Source of the DNA: an uncultured bacterium
GTDB taxonomy: Bacteria > Nitrospirota > Thermodesulfovibrionia > Thermodesulfovibrionales > Dissulfurispiraceae
NCBI GenBank assembly: GCA_937949555.1
Contig: CALEDV010000048.1
Span: 17,141 to 81,140, forward strand
Direction of reading: 5' to 3'
Length of the DNA: 64,000 bases
The position numbers were made by a program, and so were the translations under genes. Positions 1-11,246 of the stretch are shown here, piece after piece (position 1 is the stretch's first letter; every line of letters starts with the position of its first letter). Under the pieces are notes generated by a model. That model was not told where the DNA came from, did no database searches, and saw only the letters and a program-made list of their open reading frames with translations.

Positions 1-152
1 ATTAGTCTCTTGGTCAATGTCTCGCTAACAACAGTTACCTCTGCGCCTGCCTTCAACAGGGCCAATGTTTTTCTCTCTGCCACCCTTCCTCCACCAATAA
101 CTACACATCTCTTTTTGCTTAGGTTAAGAAAAACAGGGTAATAAAGGGACAT
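1..152 (-). CDS. Siroheme synthase N-terminal domain / precorrin-2 dehydrogenase (partial, runs off left edge)
   Basis: My translation of the minus strand from 152: [50 protein letters not shown]; Rossmann GGGxVAxRK motif typical of CysG N-domain. ATG overlaps the bamD stop (TAATG). Confidence 0.85.
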   Translation of the reverse strand, partial: MSLYYPVFLNLSKKRCVVIGGGRVAERKTLALLKAGAEVTVVSETLTKRL

Positions 153-898
153 TAAATCTCTTTCTGAGCCTTCTGAGAGAATGGACTTTGCGGGAATCGA
201 TTAATCAGCTCTCTAAAAACCTCTGTTGCCTTTTGCTGATTTTTTAAACCCCTATAAGAGAGCCCTATGAAATAGAGTGTCTCGTCTGCCCTCTTATAAT
301 CAGGGAAACTTCTTAGTAGTCCTTCAAATCTCCCAAGGGCAGCACTATAGGATTCTTTCTTAAAATAAAAGTGTCCAACGAGAAACTCGCTTTCAGCAAT
401 GGTATTTCTGCTTTTCTCTATTCTTATGTCAATAACCTCCCTGTAAGGGTTGCGGGGATAAAGCTCTTTAAGTCTCTCAAACTCTCTAAGCGCCTTTTTG
501 GCAGCGCCTGCACCCTTATCAGGCGCCTCAATCTGGTTAAAATAAGCCATAGCAATTTGGTACTGCGCATGAGAGGCATACTGATTGTCAGGGTATTGCT
601 CAATAAACTTTCTGTATTCCTCTGCGCCTGCATCAAAATCTCCATCTTTTATATAAGAATCAGCAATCCTCAACTGGGCAAGGGGCGCATATTTTCTCGT
701 TTGATCCCTGTTTTTAAGCTCAAAAAGCAGCTTTCTGGCATCCTCATAATCTTTGTTATTAATCAGCTCATCGGCCCTGGCAAGATAACGATCGGGGTTA
801 TAGGCCTCCTCTTTTTTGACCTCTTTGCTGCAGGAAACACAAAGAACAGCAAGCATAAACACAGAGAAGATTAACAAGTATAATTGTTTTAAACTCAT
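152..898 (-). CDS. bamD: Outer membrane assembly lipoprotein BamD (TPR)
   Basis: Lipobox [11 protein letters not shown]-like YxxAxxxY / [23 protein letters not shown] pattern. Confidence 0.85.
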   Translation of the reverse strand: MSLKQLYLLIFSVFMLAVLCVSCSKEVKKEEAYNPDRYLARADELINNKDYEDARKLLFELKNRDQTRKYAPLAQLRIADSYIKDGDFDAGAEEYRKFIEQYPDNQYASHAQYQIAMAYFNQIEAPDKGAGAAKKALREFERLKELYPRNPYREVIDIRIEKSRNTIAESEFLVGHFYFKKESYSAALGRFEGLLRSFPDYKRADETLYFIGLSYRGLKNQQKATEVFRELINRFPQSPFSQKAQKEI

Positions 899-962
899 AT
901 TTATGTATTAAAACTCTTAAGGATAGATGAAGTCAATAATGCAAGGCAAGGGCTGTGGAATC

Positions 963-1937
963 TCAATCAACCCCTAAAAATGCCTCTTCTGCCTCCCTGT
1001 AGAGAAGTTCAGGCTCAGACTTGTACTTCTGAGAGAAATGCATTACCGTCATTCTTCTTACCCCTGCCCTCCTTGCTACAATACCAGCCCATTGAGCAGT
1101 AAGGTGATGCCGTTGCTCTGCCCTTTCGTATTCAGTATGGCTGAAAAAGGCTTCACAATATAGGGAATCTGCCCCTTCTATAAAGGGGATCAACTTATCA
1201 ATATTATCAGCATTAGGTGAAATGTCCATCACATAGCATAGTTTATGACCCTTTGTGAGCATCACGAGATCTGCTAAATCCGATAAGGGGTATCCCTTTT
1301 CACCTACTTGTATTATGTAATCACCCTGAGCCTTTGTCCTGATGGCATTCTTCAATTCTCCAAGCCAGGGTCCCACAGGTAATTGCCTTGCATCTAACAA
1401 TGCCTTGTTGATGTTGATGTGGACATCCTCTTCCACGCAGTATGCAATCACCGGCACCTTATGAGAAAGCACAAGGGCATTCACACTGAAAGCCGCATCC
1501 CTTTTGACTGGATTAGCAAAGGTTCTACTGGGGCGATTTATCCTGACAAATTCATTACAGGCATAGAAACTGGCGCGGTTCAATCGGACATCTTGGATCT
1601 CAAAAACCTCAAGACGCAAGGGATACTCCTTAATAAGGTTCCAAGTATAGCCTTTCAATTTCCCCTCTACACAATCAATTATCCCCGTTGGTCCATAAAT
1701 AGACATGGGGGTATCTTTTTTCAGCAATGTCCTGAGCATAGTGTCAAAACCAATAAAATGGTCTATGTGCATATGGGTGACAAAGATATCCGATACGGCA
1801 TTGAGCTTGCCTTGTTCAAGGGCATCTAAATTGCCTAAATCAAAAAGCATTGCATTCTTACAATGGATCGTCCTTACAAAGAGCACCGGGTCCTCAAAGG
1901 GCTTATTGACTATCTCTGCATGAAAAGTTGGTTTCAT
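963..1937 (-). CDS. MBL-fold hydrolase, RNase Z-like
   Basis: FVTHMHIDHFIGFD metal-binding motif. Confidence 0.75.
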   Translation of the reverse strand: MKPTFHAEIVNKPFEDPVLFVRTIHCKNAMLFDLGNLDALEQGKLNAVSDIFVTHMHIDHFIGFDTMLRTLLKKDTPMSIYGPTGIIDCVEGKLKGYTWNLIKEYPLRLEVFEIQDVRLNRASFYACNEFVRINRPSRTFANPVKRDAAFSVNALVLSHKVPVIAYCVEEDVHININKALLDARQLPVGPWLGELKNAIRTKAQGDYIIQVGEKGYPLSDLADLVMLTKGHKLCYVMDISPNADNIDKLIPFIEGADSLYCEAFFSHTEYERAEQRHHLTAQWAGIVARRAGVRRMTVMHFSQKYKSEPELLYREAEEAFLGVD

Positions 1938-1999
1938 AGTGTTATAATCATATCCTATGGAACAAATAATCAGTCAACTATTTTTAAGGAGGTATTTTA

Positions 2000-2998
2000 A
2001 TGCCTGAGTTAAGAAAGGACCCAGTTTCTGGCAGATGGGTCATCATATCAGTGGAGAGAGGCAAGAGGCCCTCTGACTTTATGTCACCCTCGCAAAAGAG
2101 AAAATCCGGTGGGTTTTGCCCCTTTTGTCCTGGCAATGAACACACAACACCCCCGGAGATACTTGCCTTTAGGGAAGCAAATACAGCAGCTAATACGCCT
2201 GGTTGGTCTTTGAGAGTTGTGGCTAACAAGTTTCCAGCCCTTCAGATTCATGGCGAACTTAATAAAAGGGGGGAAGGCGTATTTGATATGATAAACGGCG
2301 TGGGTGCCCATGAAGTCATAATTGAGACGCCGGATCATCTTCAGTCTTTGGCAACGGTTCCTATAAAGCTCGTCGAGGATGTGCTTTGGTCTTTTTTCTT
2401 TAGAATATCTGACCTCAAGAAAGACAGCAGGCTTAAATATGTCCTCATCTTCAAGAATGAGGGAGAGATTGCTGGGGCATCCTTAGAGCACACCCACAGC
2501 CAATTAATAGCCCTTCCCATCGTTCCTCAGCGGGTCAAGGAAGAAATGGACAATTCAAAGAAATACTACGACTCAAAGGAACGTTGTCTAATTTGCGACA
2601 TCATAAATCAGGAGATAGAAAAGGGCAAGAGGGTCGTTAGTGAAAATGACCATTATGTTGCCCTTGCCCCTTTTGCTGCTAGAGACCCCTTTGAGACCTG
2701 GGTGCTCCCGAAGAGGCACGAGTCAAGCTATGGACCAAAGGATAAGAGTTTCCTTGGCCTCGCTGAGATGCTTCAGCGGACGCTTAGACAACTTGATAAG
2801 GTGCTTGATACACCGCCATACAATTTTATGCTCCATACCTCACCCTTTAAAGAGGAACAAAACGACTTTTATCACTGGCACATTGAGATACTGCCGAGGT
2901 TGACAAAGAGGGCAGGGTTTGAATGGGGTTCAGGATTTTACATAAACCCAACCCTCCCAGAGGAAGCAGCAAAATTCATGAGAGAAGCAAAGATATAA
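2000..2998 (+). CDS. galT: Galactose-1-phosphate uridylyltransferase-like (HIT superfamily)
   Basis: MPELRKDPVSGRWVIISVERGKRPSDF; C..C zinc motif (CPFCPGNE); HxHxxI motif FYHWHIEILPR; SD upstream. Confidence 0.85.
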   Translation: MPELRKDPVSGRWVIISVERGKRPSDFMSPSQKRKSGGFCPFCPGNEHTTPPEILAFREANTAANTPGWSLRVVANKFPALQIHGELNKRGEGVFDMINGVGAHEVIIETPDHLQSLATVPIKLVEDVLWSFFFRISDLKKDSRLKYVLIFKNEGEIAGASLEHTHSQLIALPIVPQRVKEEMDNSKKYYDSKERCLICDIINQEIEKGKRVVSENDHYVALAPFAARDPFETWVLPKRHESSYGPKDKSFLGLAEMLQRTLRQLDKVLDTPPYNFMLHTSPFKEEQNDFYHWHIEILPRLTKRAGFEWGSGFYINPTLPEEAAKFMREAKI

Positions 2999-5644
2999 TT
3001 GTTTGCAATGGATATTGCAAGGCTTGATTATACTGAATTAAAACGGATTTCAAGGATTCATGAGCTTACAAAGGCTATTATCGCCTTTAAGGATCTCGAT
3101 GAACTGCTCCATACTATTGCCTCTGAGGTGACAAGACTATTCAATGCCCGTGGAAGCATTATAAGGGTAGCAAAGGAACACAAACTAATTGTTAAGGCAT
3201 CATCCTACAACGCCGACGAAGGTCTAATAGACAACAGAGTGATAGAATTTGGCGAAGGCTTGGCTGGCAGATCGGTATCAGAGGGCAGAACAATAATTTA
3301 TGAAAAGACAAATGACAGCGATAATATATCTACTCTTATGGACATCAGCAATGCCATTTGCGCCCCTTTAAGGGCAGGAGATACCCTCTTAGGTACCTTC
3401 ACAGTCTTTGACAAATTTGACGAATCAGGCAACATACTGCCTTTCACAAAGGAAGATATAGATACCTTTGAAGGGTTTACTACTGTATCTGCTATAGTTA
3501 TCGAAAAACTTTATCTATACGAACAGGCGCTGGAAAAGGGCAGAGAGGCGCGAGAGGAGAAACACAGGGCATTGGAGTTAAGCAAATATCTCCAATCCCT
3601 AATTGACAACACCGCAGATGCGATAATCACCACAGACCTAACAAGGACTATCAAGTCCTGGAACAGTGGAGCAGAGAAGATCTATGGATACACAAAAGAA
3701 GAGGCAATAGGAAAGTCCTACCTGCTGATACCTGAATTTATGCTTGATATTGAGAGGGTTTATACAGAAAGGGTAAGAAGCGGAGACACCCTCAAGAATA
3801 TCGAAACAGTGCACAAAACAAAGGATGGCGTTCTTATTGATGTAAGCGTTACCATGTCTCCAATTAAGGACATAAATGGAGAGGTCATAGGCATATCTGG
3901 CATATCCAGGGATATAACTCACAAGAAAAAGACCGAAAGAGAGTTGATACGCAAGAATGATATGCTCAACAGGCTTATCTTTATCGGTTCTGCAATGAGG
4001 AGCACCCTGAATCTCGACAGGCTTCTTAGGATGATACTAACGGCAGTTACTATGGGAGATGGCTTTGGCTTTAATAGAGCCATGCTTTTTCTTCTGGATG
4101 AAGAGAAAAATACGCTCCGTGGCGCTATGGGCGTTGGTCCCTCAGGGCACGAAGAGGCATGGAGAATATGGTCAACCCTGACTATGGAAAACAAAAACCT
4201 CTATGCGCTCATAGAGGACATAGAAAGGGGTCCCCTTAGAAAAGACTCCTTTATGGACAAACTCTGCTGCAGTATAGAAGTACCCCTGGAGGAGATCTCG
4301 GTGCTTACTATGGCTGTAAAAAACAAGACACCTTACAATGTTAAGGATGTGCACCTGCATGAGTTCTCCGATACATCTCTGATTCAACATTTAGGCTCCA
4401 CTGCCTACGCTGTAATACCTCTCATATCTCAGGACAAGGTAATAGGCACCCTTTGGGTTGACAATCATTTCTCAAGAAGACCAATTACCGATGAGGACAT
4501 CGAATATCTTAAGGGCTTTACAAGCCAGATAGCCTCAGCGATAGAAAACGCAAGACTCTTTGAGAGGGTATATAAGGCAGAGCAAGAGCTTGAAAACATA
4601 TTTGAATCTATTGATGACATGCTTTATGTGACCGATGCCGACTATATAATACGGAATATAAACAAGGCTGTGGTTGAAAAACTGAATATGAAAGAAAGCG
4701 AGATCATTGGCAGGAAGAGCTTTGAGGTGTTTCATCATGTCTTTGCAGAGTGCGAAACAAGGTTTAAGAAGTTAGTCAACGGCTCAGAGGAACCTTTCAT
4801 TGAGGAGATTGAGGATCCTGTTTCTGAAAACACCTACCTGGTGTCATGCTCGCCTATTATAGACAGCTCAGGAAAGTCTGCGGGCACTGTGCACATAGTG
4901 AGAGATGTATCGGAACTCAAGAGACTCAGAGAGAAGGTTGACGCCAATGAGAGGATGGCTGCTCTGGGGGAGATAGCGGCAAAGGTTGCCCATGAAATCA
5001 GAAATCCGCTCCTAAGCATTGGAGGATTCGCCAGAAGATTAGAGAAAAAGCTTCAGGGTGGGCTGGCAGATTACGCAAAGATAATAGTAGAGGAAGTTAA
5101 GAGATTGGAACAAATATTAAATGACACCCTAAGTTTTGTGAAATCCTCAAGGCTACAAAGGTCAGTGGTCAATGTGCGCAACTTGATCGAAAGCATTACT
5201 AATCTTTTAGAGCCTGTTATTCAGGAAAAACACAATAGAGTCATAAAGGAAATACCTGACAACCTGCATGTGTTTGTCAATAATGACAGGTTCAGAGAGG
5301 CACTTATGAACATCATCACAAATGCGAACCAGTTTACCTCCAATGGAGTTATTGCCATAAGCGCCAAAAAAAATGCTATAGATGACTCCGATAAAATGGG
5401 CAATATCACCCAGCGTAATGAAATAGAAATTACCATATCTGACAGTGGGACGGGGATAAGAAAGGAGGATATGTCCAGGATATATGACCCATTTTTTACT
5501 ACAAGGACAAACGGTACGGGATTAGGTCTCGCTATAACCAAGAGGATCATTGAAGAACATGAAGGAAGGATTGAGGTGTCAAGTGTCAAGGATGCAGGAA
5601 CAACCTTTAAAATCTATTTAGCCTATGAGGAGGGACAAACATGA
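2999..5644 (+). CDS. GAF/PAS multi-domain sensor histidine kinase
   Basis: GAF and PAS segments; H-box HEIRNPLLSIGG; N/G boxes DSGTGI, GTGLGLAI; TTG start. Confidence 0.9.
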   Translation: MFAMDIARLDYTELKRISRIHELTKAIIAFKDLDELLHTIASEVTRLFNARGSIIRVAKEHKLIVKASSYNADEGLIDNRVIEFGEGLAGRSVSEGRTIIYEKTNDSDNISTLMDISNAICAPLRAGDTLLGTFTVFDKFDESGNILPFTKEDIDTFEGFTTVSAIVIEKLYLYEQALEKGREAREEKHRALELSKYLQSLIDNTADAIITTDLTRTIKSWNSGAEKIYGYTKEEAIGKSYLLIPEFMLDIERVYTERVRSGDTLKNIETVHKTKDGVLIDVSVTMSPIKDINGEVIGISGISRDITHKKKTERELIRKNDMLNRLIFIGSAMRSTLNLDRLLRMILTAVTMGDGFGFNRAMLFLLDEEKNTLRGAMGVGPSGHEEAWRIWSTLTMENKNLYALIEDIERGPLRKDSFMDKLCCSIEVPLEEISVLTMAVKNKTPYNVKDVHLHEFSDTSLIQHLGSTAYAVIPLISQDKVIGTLWVDNHFSRRPITDEDIEYLKGFTSQIASAIENARLFERVYKAEQELENIFESIDDMLYVTDADYIIRNINKAVVEKLNMKESEIIGRKSFEVFHHVFAECETRFKKLVNGSEEPFIEEIEDPVSENTYLVSCSPIIDSSGKSAGTVHIVRDVSELKRLREKVDANERMAALGEIAAKVAHEIRNPLLSIGGFARRLEKKLQGGLADYAKIIVEEVKRLEQILNDTLSFVKSSRLQRSVVNVRNLIESITNLLEPVIQEKHNRVIKEIPDNLHVFVNNDRFREALMNIITNANQFTSNGVIAISAKKNAIDDSDKMGNITQRNEIEITISDSGTGIRKEDMSRIYDPFFTTRTNGTGLGLAITKRIIEEHEGRIEVSSVKDAGTTFKIYLAYEEGQT

Positions 5645-5994
5645 AACTGCTTGTGGTAGATGACGAGAAAAACATTCTAAAGCTTTACAAGGCAGAACTT
5701 GAAGATGAAGGATACACAGTTATAACAGCAAACTCAGGGAAAGAGGCAATCGAGTTATTTGAGAAAGAGAATCCTGACTTGGTAACCCTTGACATTCTGA
5801 TGCCTGATATTGATGGGATAAGGGTTTTAAGGCAGATGAAGGAGCTAAAGCCTAACATACCTGTGATCATGCTTACAGCCTATGATTACAGAGATGACTT
5901 CTCCGTTTGGGTTTCCGATGCCTATGTGGTCAAATCCTCTGATCTGGCTACTTTAAAGGCAACTATAAAACAGATTATTGAAAAGGGATTGTAA
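5641..5994 (+). CDS. Response regulator receiver protein (REC only)
   Basis: LVVDDE, LDILMPDIDG motifs; overlaps preceding kinase by 4 nt. Confidence 0.9.
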   Translation: MKLLVVDDEKNILKLYKAELEDEGYTVITANSGKEAIELFEKENPDLVTLDILMPDIDGIRVLRQMKELKPNIPVIMLTAYDYRDDFSVWVSDAYVVKSSDLATLKATIKQIIEKGL

Positions 5995-7240
5995 GTCAGC
6001 TCTTGTTAAGTTAAGGGCAGGACAGCCCCTCTACAGAGGATATGTCCTGTCCAGAAGTGGAGGCAGGAATTACTTTATAAGTCATGCCCTGCCAGAGGAA
6101 TTAGTCCTTGCAAGGATAGAAGAAGAAAAAAGAGACTATGTTTTAGCAAATGCTGTAGAGATACTTGAACCTTCTAATGACAGAACCTCACCCCGCTGTC
6201 CCCATTTCAAAATATGCGGTGGTTGCCATTATCAGCACATAGAATACCCAAGACAGATCTCTCTTAAAGAATCAATTCTCCTTGACTGCCTCAAAAGATT
6301 GGGAAAGATCGAGACACCCCTGCATAAACCCCTATACGACAGGCAATGGCATTACCGTTACAGGGCATCTTTTAAGATTACAAAGGGCATGATTGGCTTT
6401 TATAGGGCTAAATCAAGGGATATTCAGGAAATTGAAAGATGCCTTTTGGTCCATGAAAGGATATCGGATCTTTTAGCTTTTATTAGGGCTCAGATAACAA
6501 CCGGGTTTTCAGGCAGTTTAGAGATTGCAGGAGTTGATCCACCCATCGTTACTTTGCTGCCAGAGGAAGACACAGAAATCTCCACGATTGTAAACATACA
6601 AAATAAACTCAACAAATCAGATGTTGACTGTGTGGCTATTTACCCAAAGTCAAAGCATCATAGCACGGAAAAATTCATAAGTCTCTGCCTCAACGATGCC
6701 CCTTATAAAATCTCACCTAGGGTATTTTTCCAGACAAATTGGGAACTCAACAAAAGGGTGCTCTTGCTGCTCAGAGAAAATATTCATCTAAGGGGCAAGA
6801 AGGTTGTGGACCTATACTCTGGGGCAGGCAACTTTTCATTTGCCTTAGCCGACAATGCAGAACGAATAACAGGCTACGAGGAAAACCCCAAAGCTGTAAG
6901 TAATGCCAAGATCAATGCAAGGCTCAGAGGAGTAAGCAATTGTGAATTTTTCTGCAGCAGGGCCGAGGATATACCAGTCAAAAACTTTGACATAGCAGTG
7001 GTTAATCCCCCCCGAGCGGGACTTACAAAAAGGGCGATGGACAAACTAATATCCCTTCAGACTCAGCAGATAATATACCTCTCCTGCGATCCAGCAACCT
7101 TTTCAAGGGACCTCGGCAAGTTAAAAACATTGTATGATATTGAATCGGTGAGATTAGTAGACTTTTTCCCTCAGACCTTTCATATTGAATCACTGGGAGT
7201 GCTTAGGAAAAGGGCTGCCTCAGCAAAAAAAATCTCCTGA
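5978..7240 (+). CDS. 23S rRNA (uracil-5-)-methyltransferase RumA/RlmD family (TRAM + SAM MTase)
   Basis: CPHFKICGGCHYQH Fe-S motif; DLYSGAGNFS; LSCDPATFSRD. Confidence 0.88.
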   Translation: MKRDCKSALVKLRAGQPLYRGYVLSRSGGRNYFISHALPEELVLARIEEEKRDYVLANAVEILEPSNDRTSPRCPHFKICGGCHYQHIEYPRQISLKESILLDCLKRLGKIETPLHKPLYDRQWHYRYRASFKITKGMIGFYRAKSRDIQEIERCLLVHERISDLLAFIRAQITTGFSGSLEIAGVDPPIVTLLPEEDTEISTIVNIQNKLNKSDVDCVAIYPKSKHHSTEKFISLCLNDAPYKISPRVFFQTNWELNKRVLLLLRENIHLRGKKVVDLYSGAGNFSFALADNAERITGYEENPKAVSNAKINARLRGVSNCEFFCSRAEDIPVKNFDIAVVNPPRAGLTKRAMDKLISLQTQQIIYLSCDPATFSRDLGKLKTLYDIESVRLVDFFPQTFHIESLGVLRKRAASAKKIS

Positions 7241-7780
7241 TTCTGTTCCCTGCAGGGCGCTATTGAGCATCTTCAAGGCTTCTAAGGCCGCTGCCTCCTT
7301 GTTGTATGACCTATCCCCCTTTAATCTCAACTCCTTTGTTATAACCTTGGATTGACTGCAGAGGGTAACAAACACAAGTCCTGTCTCTTTATCTTCAAGG
7401 GACGAGGGGCCAAGATTGCCTGTGGTAGCAAGTGAATAATCAGATGCCCCGAGAGACCTCACATTCCTTGCCATAGCTTCGGCAGTCTCTTTGCTTATAA
7501 CTCCAAAGCGGTCTATTAAATCATCGGTTATATTCAGAAAAACCCTTTTGGCAAAAGGCGAATATACTACTAAGGAGGCTATCAAAAAGGCGCTTGCTCC
7601 TGGAATCTCAGTAATGGCATGACCTATCAATCCCCCTGTGCATGATTCAGCAACAGCGAGGGTCTTGCCCTGTCGCCTAAGAAGACAACCTATGGACTGA
7701 GAAAGCTCCCTTAATTGGTTGTTCATATCCATACATAATTCATTAATTTTCATAAAAAACTCAAGGGCCATTTTTTGCAA
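7220..7780 (-). CDS. pncC: CinA C-terminal domain / nicotinamide-nucleotide amidohydrolase
   Basis: LAVAESCTGGLIGHAITEIPGAS; TTGNLGPS; start may be internal (~7732). Confidence 0.88.
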   Translation of the reverse strand: MQKMALEFFMKINELCMDMNNQLRELSQSIGCLLRRQGKTLAVAESCTGGLIGHAITEIPGASAFLIASLVVYSPFAKRVFLNITDDLIDRFGVISKETAEAMARNVRSLGASDYSLATTGNLGPSSLEDKETGLVFVTLCSQSKVITKELRLKGDRSYNKEAAALEALKMLNSALQGTESGDFFC

Positions 7781-7850
7781 AGACCAATATATTGATTTTC
7801 ACTGTAAAAAAGAGGATAATTTACAGCATTATACTGGGAGGAATATCGAT

Positions 7851-9107
7851 ATGGATTTAAAAGGATATGTGTTTGAAAAAGCCCTTGAGGCAAAGACAGC
7901 CTCAGTAGAGGCAAGAAGACTCACATCGGCAGCAAAGAACTCCATACTCTTTAAAATCGCAGAAGACTTCAACAAGAGGGCAGAGGAGATTGTCGCCCAC
8001 AATCAGATAGACATAGAGGCTGCTTCAGCAAAGGGTCTATCAAAGGCATTGATTGACCGTCTCCGTCTAACAGAACAGAGGATAAAGGAGATGTCCGAAG
8101 GTCTTATACAGGTTGCCAAGCTGCCTGATCCAATAGGAGAAGTGCTGAAGATGTGGCAGCGCCCTAACGGCATGACTGTGGGAAAGATGAGGGTGCCCAT
8201 AGGCGTCATAGGGATAATTTACGAATCAAGGCCAAATGTTACCGCTGAGGCTGCGAGTCTATGTTTTAAGGCAGGTAACGGGGTAATACTAAGGGGCGGT
8301 TCAGAGGCGCTAAATTCAAACAAGATAATAGTAAAGATAATAAGGGACGCCTTTAAGGATATGGGTGCTCCAGAAGGAATAATCACCTATCTGGATGTTA
8401 CCGATCGTGAGGCAATTAACGAGATGCTCAAGTTGGACTGTTTAATAGACCTCATAATCCCAAGGGGGGGAGAGGGTCTTATCAAGGCGGTAGTAGATAA
8501 TTCCAGGATTCCTGTGCTAAAACACTACAAAGGGGTTTGTCATGTATATGTGGATAAGGATGCAGACCTCGATATGGCTGAGAATATATGTTTTAACGCC
8601 AAGGCACAAAGACCTGGCACATGCAATGCAATGGAGACCATGCTTGTGCATAGAGACATAGCACTCCCATTCCTGAAGGGTGTCTCAAAAAGGTTCTATG
8701 AGGCAGGAGTCACCCTTAAGGGCTGTGAAGAATCAAGGAGGATAATCCCTGAGATGCACCCAGTGTCTGAGGACGATTATTATAGGGAATACTTAGATCT
8801 GATACTAAATGTTAAAATAGTGGCAGATATGCAAGAGGCTATTTCCCATATATCAAAATATAGTTCTGCTCATTCCGATGCCATAGTAACAAAGGATTAT
8901 GCTAAGGCTATGACATTCTTAAAAGAGGTAGATTCCTCGGCAGTATTTGTAAATGCCTCCACAAGGCTAAATGATGGTTTTCAATTTGGGTTAGGCGCCG
9001 AGATAGGCATATCTACTGACAAGATCCATGCAAGGGGACCCATGGGACTTGAAGAACTTACGAGCACAAAGTTTATCGTATTGGGAAATGGTCAAATCAG
9101 GCAATAA
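7851..9107 (+). CDS. proA: Glutamate-5-semialdehyde dehydrogenase
   Basis: ORF track extends to 7719, but ATG at 7851 with GGAGG just upstream is the likely start; GVIGIIYESRPNVT, CNAMETMLVH motifs. Confidence 0.93.
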   Translation: MDLKGYVFEKALEAKTASVEARRLTSAAKNSILFKIAEDFNKRAEEIVAHNQIDIEAASAKGLSKALIDRLRLTEQRIKEMSEGLIQVAKLPDPIGEVLKMWQRPNGMTVGKMRVPIGVIGIIYESRPNVTAEAASLCFKAGNGVILRGGSEALNSNKIIVKIIRDAFKDMGAPEGIITYLDVTDREAINEMLKLDCLIDLIIPRGGEGLIKAVVDNSRIPVLKHYKGVCHVYVDKDADLDMAENICFNAKAQRPGTCNAMETMLVHRDIALPFLKGVSKRFYEAGVTLKGCEESRRIIPEMHPVSEDDYYREYLDLILNVKIVADMQEAISHISKYSSAHSDAIVTKDYAKAMTFLKEVDSSAVFVNASTRLNDGFQFGLGAEIGISTDKIHARGPMGLEELTSTKFIVLGNGQIRQ

Positions 9108-9139
9108 ATCCAAGCAATAAAAAAGGGAGGGAACTGTCA

Positions 9140-9430
9140 ATGTCCGAAGAACAGAGGATGAGTCATGAGGAGTTTGTCAAGAAGGCTATAGTAACCCTTA
9201 GAAACCCAAAATATAAAGGGATACACACGGTGTATTCTGGTTTTAACGAGGCATTCAAAAAATACTTCCCTGGCGATGACCCTATTAAGGTGACAAATCA
9301 GCTCGCCTCAGAGAATAAAATAAACATAAGACCTGTAAAGGGAGGCGTCATGATATACCTGCCCGAAGATGCCCCAAATATAAAGACAAAGGGCGAAGAT
9401 GCCCTCGACAAGATACTCGGAAAGTCCTGA
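9140..9430 (+). CDS. Conserved hypothetical protein (96 aa)
   Basis: Intact ORF with SD (GGGAGG). Confidence 0.6.
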   Translation: MSEEQRMSHEEFVKKAIVTLRNPKYKGIHTVYSGFNEAFKKYFPGDDPIKVTNQLASENKINIRPVKGGVMIYLPEDAPNIKTKGEDALDKILGKS

Positions 9431-9453
9431 GTATAAAGTTTGAAGGTATTAAG

Positions 9454-10104
9454 TTGCGTATAGGTCTTTTTGGGGGCACCTTCAATCCTATACATCTTGG
9501 ACACCTGAGGGCAGCTGAAGAGGCGCGAGAAAGGATTTTTCTTGAGAAGGTAATATTCATACCTACTGGCACCCCACCCCTGAAGTCCCACAGGATAATA
9601 GAGTCTGCAGAACGGTTAAGACTGGTTAAGGTTGCTGTGGCAGAGAACCCCTATTTTGAGGTATCCGATATAGAGATAAATCAGCCGGGCAAATCCTATA
9701 CCGTAGAGACTGTGCATAAAATGAAAAAGCTATATAGTGCCCACGAACTCTTCTTTATAGTTGGGATTGATGCATTTATGGACATGCCACTTTGGTATAA
9801 ACCTGAGAGCATCCTCTCTGCGATAGACTTTATTGTGCTTACTAGGCCTGGATACCCACCAGGGCTTTTAAAATCCAGCAGCTACATTGCCGACGATTCT
9901 ATCAAGGATATTGAATGTATTTCAGATGATATAGAAAACGCTATAACCTTAAAACTAAAAGGAGGCAGGTCAATTATTATACTTAACATCACAGGAATCA
10001 ACATATCCTCATCAATGATAAGGGAACGGATAGAAACAGGCAGAAGCCTAAGATATCTCGTCCCAGATACTACACTTAAGGACATTAGTTCTCTGAAGTT
10101 CTAA
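9454..10104 (+). CDS. nadD: Nicotinate-nucleotide adenylyltransferase
   Basis: GLFGGTFNPIHLGHLRAAEEA; SSSMIRERI. Confidence 0.92.
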   Translation: MRIGLFGGTFNPIHLGHLRAAEEARERIFLEKVIFIPTGTPPLKSHRIIESAERLRLVKVAVAENPYFEVSDIEINQPGKSYTVETVHKMKKLYSAHELFFIVGIDAFMDMPLWYKPESILSAIDFIVLTRPGYPPGLLKSSSYIADDSIKDIECISDDIENAITLKLKGGRSIIILNITGINISSSMIRERIETGRSLRYLVPDTTLKDISSLKF

Positions 10105-11244
10105 ATGCCTCTCTACGAGTCAATACTTAACAGCTTAGAAGAAGCAGTACTCCTCTTTGATAAAAAAGGCAGACTTTTATATCTTAACAGGTTAGGAGAA
10201 GAGCTTTTTGGAAGGAGCCTGCGAGACCTGATAGATCGTGGTGTTAATGGGCTTTTTACGGATTCATGCGACATACCGAGATTAGTTAAAAAGACCCTTG
10301 ACGAAGGAAGGCCCCACAAAGGAAGAGATATAAGATTAAAGGGGCTAAGAGACACCTCTATGGATGTCTATATATGCCCTCTTTACGATGAAGTCGCTAT
10401 TGAAAATCTGCAGCAGGATAAAGACATTAAGGCAAGGCAGGACAGCTCCCAAAGGGAACCAAGGGGTGCTTTGTTGTGTCTCAGGGACAACTCCTATCTA
10501 TCGGATACAGAAGATTATCACTTTGACTCCCTCCTTTATCTACTTGGCTCTATAGCCCACGAGATCAAGAATCCCCTTAGCGGCATCAAAGGCGCTGCCC
10601 AGATACTTGGCTCTAAGATACCATCGCTGCAGGAAGATGAGTGTATTAAGATGATCCTTAAAGAGACTGACAGGCTCAATACAGTGCTCCAGAGTTATCT
10701 TACAATGACAAGAAAACCAATCTTTAACAATCTGAATATTCACGAGGTGCTTGAGCACTCCCTAAAGGTGCTGTCACCTGTGATAAAATCAAAATATATT
10801 GCCGTAAATAAATCCTATGACCCGAGTTTGCCGCATATCTTAGGAGATGAGAGCAAGCTGCTTCAGGTGTTTATAAATATCTTTAAAAACGCCACTGAAT
10901 CGTTGTCTCTAAAAAGGAAAAACAGGGAGATCTCTGTTGCCTCAAGGCTGTCTAATGAGTATGTGGTAATTTATGACTCTAACAAAGACAGTATTAATAA
11001 GGGGGGAAGAAAAAGGCAGCGATGGATTATCATAACCATCAGGGATAATGGCTCTGGAATAGATACAGAGGATCAAAAGAAGATCTTTCTTCCCTTTTAC
11101 ACAAACAAAAGGGGAGGAAGTGGACTTGGACTCTCCTTATCTAAAAAGATAATAAAAGACCATGGAGGTATAATTAAGGTGAAAAGCCAAATTGACAAAG
11201 GCGCTGCATTTGAGGTCTATCTTCCTATAAGGATGGAATCCTAA
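10105..11244 (+). CDS. NtrB-like PAS histidine kinase
   Basis: PAS domain; HEIKNPLSGIKGAAQ; GSGLGLSL. Confidence 0.9.
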   Translation: MPLYESILNSLEEAVLLFDKKGRLLYLNRLGEELFGRSLRDLIDRGVNGLFTDSCDIPRLVKKTLDEGRPHKGRDIRLKGLRDTSMDVYICPLYDEVAIENLQQDKDIKARQDSSQREPRGALLCLRDNSYLSDTEDYHFDSLLYLLGSIAHEIKNPLSGIKGAAQILGSKIPSLQEDECIKMILKETDRLNTVLQSYLTMTRKPIFNNLNIHEVLEHSLKVLSPVIKSKYIAVNKSYDPSLPHILGDESKLLQVFINIFKNATESLSLKRKNREISVASRLSNEYVVIYDSNKDSINKGGRKRQRWIIITIRDNGSGIDTEDQKKIFLPFYTNKRGGSGLGLSLSKKIIKDHGGIIKVKSQIDKGAAFEVYLPIRMES

Positions 11245-11246
11245 GG

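Noticed and set aside
371-874. Long plus-strand ORF opposite bamD
   Set aside because: Antisense of a clear BamD gene; no recognisable motifs.
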